64,000 nucleotides of DNA, from the NCBI GenBank assembly GCA_963576725.1, contig OY755241.1, forward strand, positions 55,366,484 through 55,430,483, read 5' to 3'. Both the position numbers and the translations under genes were made by a program. The notes beneath the pieces are model-generated. The model made no database searches. It was given only the letters and a program-made list of their open reading frames with translations, and had not been told where the DNA came from. Positions 10,615 through 22,200 of this stretch are shown here, one piece after another. The DNA is from Azorinus chamasolen (taxonomy: Eukaryota; Mollusca; Bivalvia; Cardiida; Solecurtidae). Each line of letters starts with the position of its first letter. Positions within the stretch are counted from its first letter, which is position 1.

Positions 10615-10813
10615 TGACACTTTCGCTGCCAATGCCGGATCTGTGATTACCTATGCAAACAGTTTGGATCCAGATGAGACACCGAGTAACTCGGCGTCTC
10701 ATCAGGATCCAAACTGTTTGTTGCTGTTAGTACTATGAAGAAAATAAAAAAATGAAAATTTATAGCAGACGACAAAGTTAGCAGACGACAGAATTTGGCA
10801 ACGAAAGGGTTAA
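10615..10813 (+). mobile_element. HP-C MITE
   Basis: CACTTTCGCTGCCAATGCC to GGCAACGAAAGGGTTAA; hairpin 10656-10720; tail with two GCAGACGACA words. Confidence 0.87.
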
Positions 10814-10889
10814 CACATGTCATCTGCTGAGGTTATCCTCTGTGACAGGTGTCAAAGAAGCAATTTCTTCAAAATCTATACCAAAAATA

Positions 10890-11205
10890 TAACCCGTGTA
10901 AAACAATTTGGATCCTGGGGAGACGTTGAGTCAACTATCCGGCGTCTCCTCTGGACCCAAACTGGTTGCAAAGGCCTATCGAGGATGTGCCTAGTTTAAA
11001 TAGTCACATGTCCTATCTTACCCAATCTCAATCCATTGCTGCATCAAATTTTAGTGCTTGTGCAGCCATGTGAATACCGTTAAATTTTTAACCTCTTCCT
11101 CGCTCGGCGCGACCTGTCTGCAATTAATGTTGCATAAGCTTGGATCCACACGCTACGCCAAATAATACGGTGTCTTATCAGGATTCCAAGCTGTTTGACA
11201 CTCGG
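10890..11205. mobile_element. two HP-C remnants
   Basis: Decayed hairpins at about 10890-10972 and 11130-11200, recognised by GGATCC plus GGCGTCTC or GGTGTCTT arms. Another arm remnant lies at 11760-11815. Confidence 0.5.
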
Positions 11206-11303
11206 TAAATAAATTTCCCAAACGTTTAATCGAAGCGGGAGCAGTCATTATTTCATCCGATTAGACTTGGGGAGCAGACATTATTTTTACAGCGGGCCAA
11301 GGG

Positions 11304-11410
11304 TTAACCCTTTGACTGTGGGACATGCATGTACTGTCATTTGCAAACAGTGTAGACCCAGATCAGAGGGCTCCTCTAGGGCTGATCTGGGTCTACACTG
11401 TTTGTCCTCC
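11304..11410 (+). mobile_element. hairpin MITE variant, related to HP-A
   Basis: TTAACCCTTTGACTGTGGG start; hairpin 11340-11405 (ACAGTGTAGACCCAGATC arms). A second member of this variant is the hairpin at 57125-57192. No gene is seen in 11410-12030. Confidence 0.65.
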
Positions 11411-12030
11411 TTAAATCCTATAGCAAGTTTATACCTTTCATACAAAGTAGATTCTTTAATTAAACGCTCATATACTATTTCATTCCTTTAACTGAGGGTT
11501 GAGTACGCATATATATACTCCAGTTACATAAGGATAACTCGCATTACTTTAATGTCTTCACTAAGAGTAGGGGACTGTTTCAATAAGTGACGTTGTTAAG
11601 GTAAGTAAAACAATAAAACATTTTCATGTTATGCGGTATTGTATCAAGTTTATAAATGTTTTCGTTTTATTTGTTAAATACTACTTTTTTTTAATTTGAA
11701 TCCTTTATCCGCTATAAAACAACTCGCAACAGCGGACTAATCAATTACTTCAATTGCAAATATTTTGGACCCGGAAGTGACGAAACACGGCGTCTCATGA
11801 GGATCCAAACCTAAAATATACAAAACTCATTTGTTTATATGCTGAAAAGTAGTATATAGCAAGAAACCCTCTCCGATAAACGTTGAAAATGACAAAACAT
11901 CCATGTGTTTGATACCGACGATCCGGATTTTATTCCCCGTTGTTTCAGTTTTATTCGGGTTTGGTTTTAGTTTTGTACCATTCGCGTCTCTCCGACCACT
12001 TCCGAAAAAAGGTTGTTACGTCAACAATAT

Positions 12031-12031
<1 letters not shown>

Positions 12032-12084
<53 letters not shown>

Positions 12085-12090
12085 GGGGGG
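12032..12090. repeat. (GT)n followed by poly-G
   Basis: About 18 GT repeats run directly into about 26 G residues. Open frames across it are low-complexity artefacts. Confidence 0.95.
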
Positions 12091-12149
12091 ATAAAGTGTT
12101 CATCGGCAAAACGCGGAATTTTTGAACGGAAAAGGCCGATAATACTTTG

Positions 12150-12215
12150 TTGTAGAACATGCCCGATTACAATGCAAGGGGTCCCGGGTTCGATACCCCG
12201 CCGGACTAAGGTCCT
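12150..12215 (+). repeat. tRNA-like retroposon fragment
   Basis: Contains a perfect Pol III B box (GGTTCGATACC) in a GGGGTCCC...GCCGGAC context. No convincing A box is seen, so this is a SINE scrap rather than a tRNA gene. Confidence 0.45.
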
Positions 12216-12411
12216 TCAGATTCAAGACTTTATAAACTGAGATCCTATGTATTTATATTATTTACACTGATCATCTAAAGGAACCAGAGAAACTCTGTTG
12301 ATAATAAGAGTAGGACATCTTTGTATCCGCCCCTCACTCTGGGGCGTCCAAATTACCCGTAGTTAGCAGAAATAGGCGTTAATCAACACAAAAACAACAA
12401 CACATGCCTTA

Positions 12412-12945
12412 TGGCCCTGTCACACTAAATAAAACAACCAAAACTCTGGCCACACGAGCGTGTGTCAAATTATGTCACCGTCAGTGTAGCGTATATCAGC
12501 GTCTAAGTAGAGTATGCGAGCATATGAGTAACGTATGCTTAGCGCACGAGTAGCGTATGAATAGCCAAGAACACGTTAAATACATTAGTCATTCGTCAGA
12601 CTTAATGTGAAGCGTATTTGACCTATAACTATCGTATCATTACCGACACTCTAGCGTATTCACCGTGTCTTAGCGTATGATGAGCGTATGCGTAACGTAT
12701 ACATGTAATTCATACGCTCGTATACGCTGAACCTTTTTTTGAACATGTTCAAAAGCTATTTTCGGCATCTGCGTATGAGAACGTACACCGGCGCATGTCA
12801 GCGTACTTAAAACGTATACGACAAATGCCTAATCTACTCCTAGCGTATGTCTGCGTATGCGAGCGTATGAGATTTTTTTCTCATACGCTCGCATACGTTC
12901 GTGCAATACGCTCTAATGTGACACTCCATTAGACAAGTTAAGAGT
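12412..12945. mobile_element. non-autonomous DNA element packed with AGCGTATG repeats
   Basis: Inverted ends ATGGCCCTGTCACACTA and, reversed, TAATGGAGTGTCACATTA. The interior carries many copies of (A/G)GCGTATG in both orientations, which suggests subterminal transposase-binding repeats. It ends about 100 bp upstream of the lipoxygenase start codon. Superfamily unknown. Confidence 0.62.
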
Positions 12946-13047
12946 CCCACTGGATTCTTTATGGTAAAGAGATATACACCATCAAGATGAATGTTAGAAC
13001 GTAACGATTTCCATGGGGTTTTCGTTGTAGCATTCTCCACGTTAAGA

Positions 13048-13242
13048 ATGGGAGCAGTTTCTAGCCGATATACTGTGGAGATATGCACAGGAGACAAACC
13101 GAAGAAAGGCCTAAGTGCTACATTGAACCTCATTCTACATGGAGATGAGAACGACTCGGAGAGGAATATGCTGCGCGTGAATTTCACTTCTGGTCTATCT
13201 ACACGAGGCCAGTCTAACAAGTTCGACATTGAGGATGCAGAG
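13048..13242 (+). CDS. lipoxygenase exon 1: start and first half of PLAT domain
   Basis: Opens MGAVSSRYTVEICTGD, matching the PLAT opening of animal 5-lipoxygenase-type proteins (Y-T-V-x-V-x-T-G). The Met at 13048 is preferred because the PLAT strand follows at once; an in-frame ATG at 12991 exists but lies before the possible acceptor TTTTCGTTGTAG. Ends GCAGAG before GTACAA, phase 0. Confidence 0.88.
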
Positions 13243-16200
13243 GTACAATATAGTGATTTAACCTTTACTCCATGTAATAAACGATGACACCAAATAGTAT
13301 AGTTCCAGAGCTACAGATAAACGTGCGAACTTAAATATTAAAATCGTCATTTCTCCACCAAACTCTATGTTGTGATCACTCTTTAGAATCGTCTCGAAAA
13401 CATATTTGTTATTATTTTTTTTTTATACCTGTGGCATTTTTACCTCTGGCATTATTACCTAAGGCATTTTTACCTATGGCATATTTACCTAAGGCATTTT
13501 TACCTGTGGCATTTTTACCTACATTCGTTGAGAACTACTTTTACATTTAACAGTATACACATATAAATAACGGATACATGCTCATAAATATTATGCTTTG
13601 GAAACCTCTGAAAATGGGTTTAAATGTCGGAGCAAATAGTATAGTCCCAGGTCAGACGCCGCATTGGAATGGCGGCGTCTGACCATAGACTGCACTATTT
13701 GCAGTGTCGCATTTAGGCGACTTTGGCAGTGAAAGAGTTAAATAAAAACTACAGTAGAACCCGCCTTGAGCCGCCATCAAACAACGGTCAAAGTATAGGT
13801 ATGTAAGGCAGGTGGTAGCTTAATGCAGGCCAAAAGTAATGCAGGAGCTTTCTGCATTACTTTTGCCCTGCATTAAGCAACCACCTGTGTTTTAAGATTC
13901 ATGTGCCCACTCAATATAAGGTTCTAGTGTACAATATCGAATCTATTTAATTCCATAAGCAAACACAGCAGACCCAGATCAGACGGCTCCTATAGTTATA
14001 CTCTTATAGCAAAGGTATGAACAGGTGTTTATATGGAGGAAAGAGCTAACTCGAAATTTACGTTACATGCACGATGCAGATGTGCATTGTATCACACCTA
14101 CCGAAATAAAGTTAACCTTTTATTCGATGACTATTCATGTCAGATATTCATTATAAACTGTCTTAAGCGGCCATCAAAAAGATGTCTAATCAAAGGTCTA
14201 TAAGGCAGGTGGCAACTTAATGCAGGTCAAAAGTAATGCAGAAAGCTCCTATTGAAGCTTTCTGCATTACTTTTGTCCTGTATTAAGTAACCACCTGTTT
14301 TTTAAAGACTCATATGTTCAACAAATGAATAACCGCTTAAGACATGTTCTATTGTAATGACATCATGCATATTATTTAGCTTAACCTTTAGCCTGCTATA
14401 GGCGGATGAGTGAATACCTATGCAAACAGTTTGGATCCAGGTGAGACGCCGAGTAACTCGGCGTCTCATCAGGGTCCAAACTGTTTGACGCCCAAACAGA
14501 ACAAACCCTGATCAGACGGCTGCTATTTGATCCGTGTCTACTATGTTTACAAAGGCGTAAAATGAGTATATACGGAGTAAATGATTGTTTTATATTATTT
14601 CCAGCTGGTCTTGATTTTGTAGGTGCAGAATATTTCGTATGTTGAGTTTTGGCAGGACACGGCTTTAAAAGGCACGGACTGGTTTATTGACACCATCACT
14701 GTTACAGACAACCGGACGCAAAAAGCACTTCCGTTTCCGGTTTTCCAATGTATTCGTCCATATTTCCATTACAAAATAAAACCATACGACACAAGTCTAC
14801 CACAAGATGTGACGGGTATATGGAAAGGTATATACAGTAAAACCTCGATTATTCGGATTTTCGTTATAGAAGAATTTAGACCCTTTTAGGCAGGTGACTG
14901 CTTAATGCATGGTGAAAGTCATGCAGAAAGCTCCTAGAGGAGCTTTCTGCATGACTTTCACCATGCATTAAGTTGCCACCTGTCTTAAAGATCGATAATA
15001 ATACGTATTTTAGTGTTCGAATAATCGAAGTTTTACTGTACTCAGTTCATTGGAACCCAAACCAATGTTAAAAAAATAAGGTCTGCTCAAATTTGGATGT
15101 GATGTAATTATATCTATTTTCGATCGGATATTAACCCTTTCGCCCCAAACTCTGTCGTCTGCTAACTTTGTCGTCTGCTACAAAATTTCATTCTTTTGAT
15201 TTTCTTCATTTTTGTTTCAAAACTATAGTAACAGTAACAAACAGTTTGGGTCCTGATGAGACGCCGAGTTACTCGGCGTCTCATCTGGATCCAAACTGTT
15301 TGCATAGGTAATCACAGATCCGGCATTGGCAGAGAAAGGGTTAACCCTTTCGGCATCAAATTTCTAATTGTCGCCTGCAAACCAATAGTGTTAAATCATT
15401 CGGTAAAATAAGGAAACGAGGTAAATAAATGCAAATTTCAGAGGAATAAGGCACAGATATAGATATAGAGTTTGAGACATAGAAGATTTGTCGCGAGTTG
15501 TCTTTTAAGATCACATGTTCCTAAACGAGCCTTAGAAAATGTTATTAAGCGAGCCTATTAAACGTATCTGATATATCCATCTAAAGAGGTCTAACTGTCT
15601 TATAAGCACAGTGCAGGACAACATCGTATACAGAGGAACATCTATATATCGAACTCGGATAACTCGAACTTCGAGATAACTCGAGCTAAAAGTTTGGTCC
15701 CTCTATACATGTATTTTAAAATAAAAACTGTTCTAAAATGTATCACTACACATATCTAGAAACACATATGACAGGCTCTAGTTCTTTAGTTCTAAAGTAA
15801 TGCTAGGAACTTTCAGCATTACTAAGACCTACGTTAAACTGTGGACTTGGGAAACTGTCCAGATTATAAACTGGGTGACTCGAGCTTCTGTTATCTCGAA
15901 GTAATTTGTATGGTCCCTTGAAGTCGAAATATCGAAGTTCAACTGCAGCTATGTTCAGAAATATGTAAAAATAACGTATCTGTTGCAAAGCTTTATAGTA
16001 GAACTTCGATATCTCGAACTTCAAGGAACTGTACAAATTACCTCGAGATAAAACAGGTTCGAGTCTTCCGATTTCTAATATGAACAAAATCTCAAATTTA
16101 CAGATTAATGTAGGTCTAAAATAATGCTGAAATTTAGAAGCTTTCATCATTACTGTCGACTTGCATTAAGCTGTCTCGTTGATTCTAGATATGCGCAGTG

Positions 16201-19200
16201 ATACATTTTAGAAAAAATCGGTATCGTAAATTGTGGAAGGATCGAACTTTTACCTCGAGTTATCCGAGTTCGAGATATTGAAGTTCAACTGTACTTATTT
16301 CCCATTTGTTCAAGTTACAAGGAATGTGGAAGTCATAGACCGACTATCAAACAGATTGGGTCCTGATCAGACGTCATGTAAGAGCTTTCACCATTACTTT
16401 AGACCTACATTAAGCTGTCATATATGTGTCTATATATGCACAGTGATACATTTTAGAAAAAGAATCTGTATTGTAAATTGTGGAAGGACCGAACCTTTGC
16501 TTCGAGTTATCCGAGTTCGAGATATTGAAGTTCAACTGGTACTTTTTTAGTCCCATGTGTTCTGATTTTTTGGCATACATGTATACCAGTCAGGTCGCGC
16601 TTTGCAGAATACGCAATGTTATTTGTTTACCTTGCAGACCAAAGAAACAAAGAGCTTGAATGGAAAAGAGCAGCTTACATTCTTACGGAAGACTATAAAG
16701 TCAGAAACCTTCCTAGGAATGAAACCTTTTCCTTTAAATATTTCTCTCACACCCTGATTGAAACTGGAGTGAATGACATTTGGAAATCATTGTGCATTCC
16801 TAACCGGCCATGGAAAACTGTGGATAATGTCAAGAGCGACTTGTTTGGGCGTCACCGGTATAATCCCCCCTCGCAGTTGAACAGGTACCAGACAGATTAC
16901 CCCCCACCCACCCCCATGATTACAGTAGAACCTGTCTTGACCCATTCCCTCATAGGCTATTTTTAGATCCAACCTCTTTGAATGAATCTACCCAAAAAGG
17001 AGCATTAACTAGAGAAAAGGAACTTTTCAGAATTGTGTAGTTTTGAAACCATTGTGATAAATAGAGCATTTGCTCCTGTGGAGCAAATGCTCTCTTTATC
17101 ACAATGGTTTTACAAAGTGACTTTTACAGAAGCGTCAACAGGCATAAATATGCAGGAATGGGTTAAGCGTTCATCAAAAAGAGGTCTAATTATGGGTCTG
17201 TAAGGCAGGTGGTATATTAACCCATTCCATTCTATAAACTTGTTTTCATGCATTTGCAAACAGAGTAGATCCGGATCAGATGGCTCTTATAGCTGTCTGA
17301 TAATGGTCTGTTGTGTTTGCTAATGGAATCTGATAGTTCTGTTTCTTTAGTTTCTAAAATGGCTACAATGTTCCACCTTCCATAGTTCATTATATCTATT
17401 TTGACCATGAATATTCAGTAGGTATTGGAATTTGGTATAAATAGAGAACATGGAAAAGGTTAATACAGGTCAAAAGTAATGCAGAAAACTCCTATAGGAG
17501 CTTTCTGCATTACTTTTGCCCTGCATTAAGAATCCATCTGCTTTTTAACACTCCTATGTTCAATAAATAATGGCCACTTAAGACAGGTTTTATTGTATTC
17601 ATGTACATATCTAATCCTTTCCCTCATATTGACGACTTTTGACGACTCTGTAGAAGTGCCTTTGTGAAACCATTGTGATAAATAGAGCATTTGCTCCTAT
17701 AGGAGCAAATGCTCTATTTATCACAATGGTTTCAAACTACTAAATTCTAAAATTTTCCTTTTCTCTAGTTAATGCTCCTTTTCGGTAGATTTATTAAAAG
17801 AGGCTGGGTCTAAAAATAGCTTATGAGGTAATAGGTTAATCTCTACATTATTATTCATTACATTTTATAATTACACACTACGAATGAACGTATGGGCCGT
17901 GTATCATCAGCAAACATGACAAATTCTGAAGGAGCTGTCTGATGAGAGCCCCACGGTTGTAAAACGTTTTCCTTTAGTCCGAGATCATTCTCAAGCATCT
18001 GATTGGTCAGATTCTAAGCTTGCTTAGAATCTGACCAATCAGATACTTGAGAATGATTTCAGACTGAGACTCAGAAGTTTAATAACCTTGCGACAGGGTC
18101 TATTATGTTTGTAAACGTGCCAAAAGGTCGTCTTTATTAGGGAAGGGGTTAATTTCATGTTCAGCCATAGCTCATTGTTATGGTATGATCTCATCTACTC
18201 TTTTATTTGTACTCTTTTGCAAACAGGGTAGACCCAGATCACACAACTTATGTATGAGCTGTTTGGTCATGGAACGCTTGTCAATTATTCCGATGTTTTG
18301 AAGGAATTATAGTAGATCTAAATTATACATTAACGCGTTGCTCGTGAAACAAAATACGTGATGAAATACTATATCCCCCCGAAAAAAACAACACCCCCCC
18401 CCCCAAAAAAAAGGTGTGATTTCAGTGAGAATATGGTCAGAAAAAGACCTCTAATACAACTGCCAAGCGATAGTTGATGCACCAATGAAGGAACTTCTAT
18501 ACAGAAAAAATTTACAGCAATAGTGGCAGCTGCAAACTTTTTAAGATTTCCCCTTTTTCTGTACAACATGCTAGTTTCACTCACTTGTACGGTAATCAGT
18601 TCCATATACAATTTGATCAATTCGATGCACTACATATTAGTTTTACTCCCGTGTAATTTGATCAATTCGATGCACTCCATACTAATTTTACTCACGAGCA
18701 CAGTGGTCACTTCCATGCACATCATACTAGTTTTACTCACGAACACGGTGATCACTTCCATGCACATCATACTAGTTTTACTCACGAGTACAGTGATCAA
18801 TTCCGTGCACACCATACTAGTTTTACTCACGTGTATAGTGATCAATTCCGTGCACACCTTACTAGTTTTACTCACGAGCACAGTGATAAATTCCATGTAC
18901 ACCATACTAGTTTTATTCACGTGTACAGTGCACACCATACTACTTTTACTCATATATACAGTGATCAATTCCATGCACACCTTCCTACTTTTACTCATAT
19001 ATACAGTGATCAATTCCATGCACATCATGCTAGTCTTACTGGCGAGCACAGTGATCACTTCCATGCACAGCTTGCTACTTTTACACACGTGTATAGTGAT
19101 CAATTCCATGCACACCATACTACTTTTACTCACGTGTATAGTGATCAATTATAATGCATAACATACTAGCTTTACTCAAGTGCACCATCAAACTACATTG

Positions 19201-22200
19201 CTCCGTGCACAGAACACCCGGGTAGAAGCACCTACCTACCACAGAGGGGTCCTGCAAAAAGAAAATGTGAGAACCTTTAACGCTAACTGGCATAACAAAC
19301 AGTACAGACCCTGGTCAGACGGACCCTCCAGGACATGCATGATCTGGGTTTACATTGTTTTCCAATGCCCCATTTTAAAACTACCACAAACAATTACGAA
19401 CCTCTACGAAACCTTTTTCGACTCCATCTCGATCCTGTGATGGTTTATTTACAACAATGCTTAACTACTGGTGGTCTGAAACTATATTATTATATCATTC
19501 TACAAAACGCTGTCTATCACGTTTCATCTCGCGTGATTTTTGTATTTCAAATTATAACAGCAAATGTACTTGTCATTCATTGTTTTAAATATGTAAAGTG
19601 ACTTTAATTACCTGTGGAGTGTTTCATTAAAATTTGATGGTCATTCATGGAATTCTTTGTATAGGCTTAGAAGGGCCTATGTTAAAGGATGACAGTCTCG
19701 CTTTCTAATATTCCGTTCGCATCCATATTCCATCTGCCAATCAGCTCGAATAATGAAAGTGACCAATCTGCTCGCTTATTATAATATACCAATTAACTTG
19801 AAGATGTTTATAAAAATACTTCTAATACATGAACAGAATTCAGTGACTGTAAATATATTACTGGTCATGTAAATGCATATACATGTACATGTACTAGTTG
19901 TGTTACTTAATAAACATGTTTTCTCAAAACATTCTTGTTGCCGGACTTTTCAAAGTAATTGAGATGTAGTTAATTACATTTGGCAAAGTAATTGTAATTT
20001 AAAATAATTACAGTCATAAACCTCATGTAATTGTAATTGTAATGTTAATTTGGCATTTTATGAAAGTAATTGTAATTCAATTAATTACATTGTCATGTAA
20101 TTAACCCTAGGTATGTTATATTGTAGTTCTGAGTATTTATTACAAACCAAAAGGAAATGAAGTTCATTCATGAGTTACAGTTTGGACACATTCTTTCGTT
20201 TCTCTGCAAATTATGATATCTGACAGTCTCAATTAATAAATTATGGGAGGAAACCCTAAATCTAGTAAACGATGTTCTATTTTTTGTTTTCTTTTATGAA
20301 GTCCAAATGTTTTTCAAAATTTGTAAATATGTCCACTGATGGTGGCTTTGCCTAGTGGCTGAGCGTTGAGCAGATAACCCAGGGGTCCAGGGTTCGAAGC
20401 CCAGGTGGACCAGCTCGAAATTTCAGAGACGCTTTTCAATATCTCCCACCTGCACGAGGTTGCCTTCTCTTCGCCCAGTGTTTAAAATGGGTATCTGCAT
20501 GTGAGGGTCTCTAGCCGGTACTGCGGCTGCGTAATCACACCATATGTTAGCAATGCTCAATATTGTAGGCGAATGGCTCAATGACCAGGAGAGTAAATGT
20601 ACAGTCGGCCGAGCGGCCATTTGGACTGAAAGTAGACTATAACTACGTATTTAAATTAATCATGAATATTCATTAACTAAATTTGTATACTGTAAAAGTT
20701 TCAAGGGAAAAATTTAGCTTCGACAAAATCTATAGTTTACTATATTTTTAACCCATTTCCTGTTCAATATCCGAGTAAAAATAATGAGATCATGAATATT
20801 CATTGACGAATTTTTATAATATATTTTCTGAAAGTGGATGATCCTTCGAATGCAAAAGTAGAATGCATTTATGCAAAAAGAGAAAATTGCAGACTCGTTT
20901 TTATTGAGTCTGTTCACGAGTAGCAATTAAAATTGCAGCACTACTCATGCCCCTAGCACCGACTTAAGCCGTAATGTAAATTTTTCAAGGGAATTTTTTT
21001 ATCTTCGACAAAAACTATAGAATCAGACCTTTATCATGCCAAAAGCAAACAGGAGTTGTCCGATATGGGTCTACTCTGTTTGCAAATGCGTGAAAATGTA
21101 TTTATATGAGGGAAATGGCTAAACATCGTGAATAATCCATTTGCCCTTTTAAACAGCTTCCTTCATATAAATACCTTTTTCAGGCATTTGCAAACAGAGA
21201 ATACCCATATTATGGTTATTGAACACTAACATTTTGTTCACAGATGGCAGAATGACGAGGAATTTGGGGCCCAAAGACTGAGAGGAACAAACCCGATGCA
21301 AATTTGTTTGTGCGAAGACATCCCCGACAAACTTGGCGTAAACAGTGACGATCTAGCAGATTTTCTGGACGGTCAGACTTTGCAGGATGCCATAAAGAGT
21401 AAAAGGATTTTCATCATTGATTACGCCATTCTTAAATCTCCTATCGCTCTGTTTTATCAACGAGACGATGGAAACCTGATTCCCATCGCCATACAGCTTT
21501 TTCAGGACAAGGCTGACGACAATCCGGTTTTCCTGCCCTCGGACCCCAAGTACACGTGGATTATAGCGAAAATGTGGTTCAACAACGCTGACGCACAGAT
21601 ACACCAGGCGGTCTCTCACCTCGGCTTCACCCATTTGTTGATGGAGGACATTATGATAGCTGCACATCGTACCATTTCACAGTCCCATCCAGTCTTCAAG
21701 CTCCTTGCGCCACACTTTCTCTATTTGATGGCAATCAATCATCTTGCGAGAAAAACACTGATTCCACCGAAAGGTTTGATTGACAATTTGATGGCCGCTG
21801 GAGCTGATGGAGTACACCATCTCTACACACAATCCAGAGCCAAATGGAGAATGGATGTGAATGGAACTCTGCCAGAAGATCTCAAACGACGAGGAGTCTT
21901 GGATGAAACACTTCTTCCTAACTACTACAGCCGGAATGACGCAATCAAAGTCTATGACGCCATGTACCAATACGTCACATCATACGTCAAGCTATACTAC
22001 AAAGATGACAGTGTGATTCTGGCCGATGAAGAAATACAAGCATGGTTCAAAGAGATGGTGACACCACAGACAGATGGCGGAGCCGGTTTAAACGGCATCC
22101 CTGGAGAAGATGGCCAGTTTACGACCAGAGAACAGCTGATCATTGCCTTGACCAGTTTCATCTACACCTGTAGCGTTGACCATGCTATGGTTAACTTCCT

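Larger units (their letters stand above)
16921..17597 (+). mobile_element. PG-1 MITE carrying two nested TTAA elements
   Basis: TACAGTAGAACCTGTCTT ... AAGACAGGTTTTATTGTA. The PG-1 sequence is continuous once 16937-17166 (HP-B) and 17217-17463 (HP-A2) are removed; each sits in a TTAA of PG-1 itself. It begins 63 bp into lipoxygenase intron 3. Confidence 0.87.

Noticed and set aside
11903..12240. Frames rich in V-C-V-C and G
   Set aside because: Translation of (GT)n and poly-G.
18523..19161. 212-codon and other long frames
   Set aside because: Produced by a 45-bp minisatellite whose unit is a multiple of three; no gene context.
20336..20410. tRNA gene
   Set aside because: A and B boxes are present but the flanking arms do not form a full cloverleaf that I can support, and a long non-tRNA body follows; a SINE is more likely.
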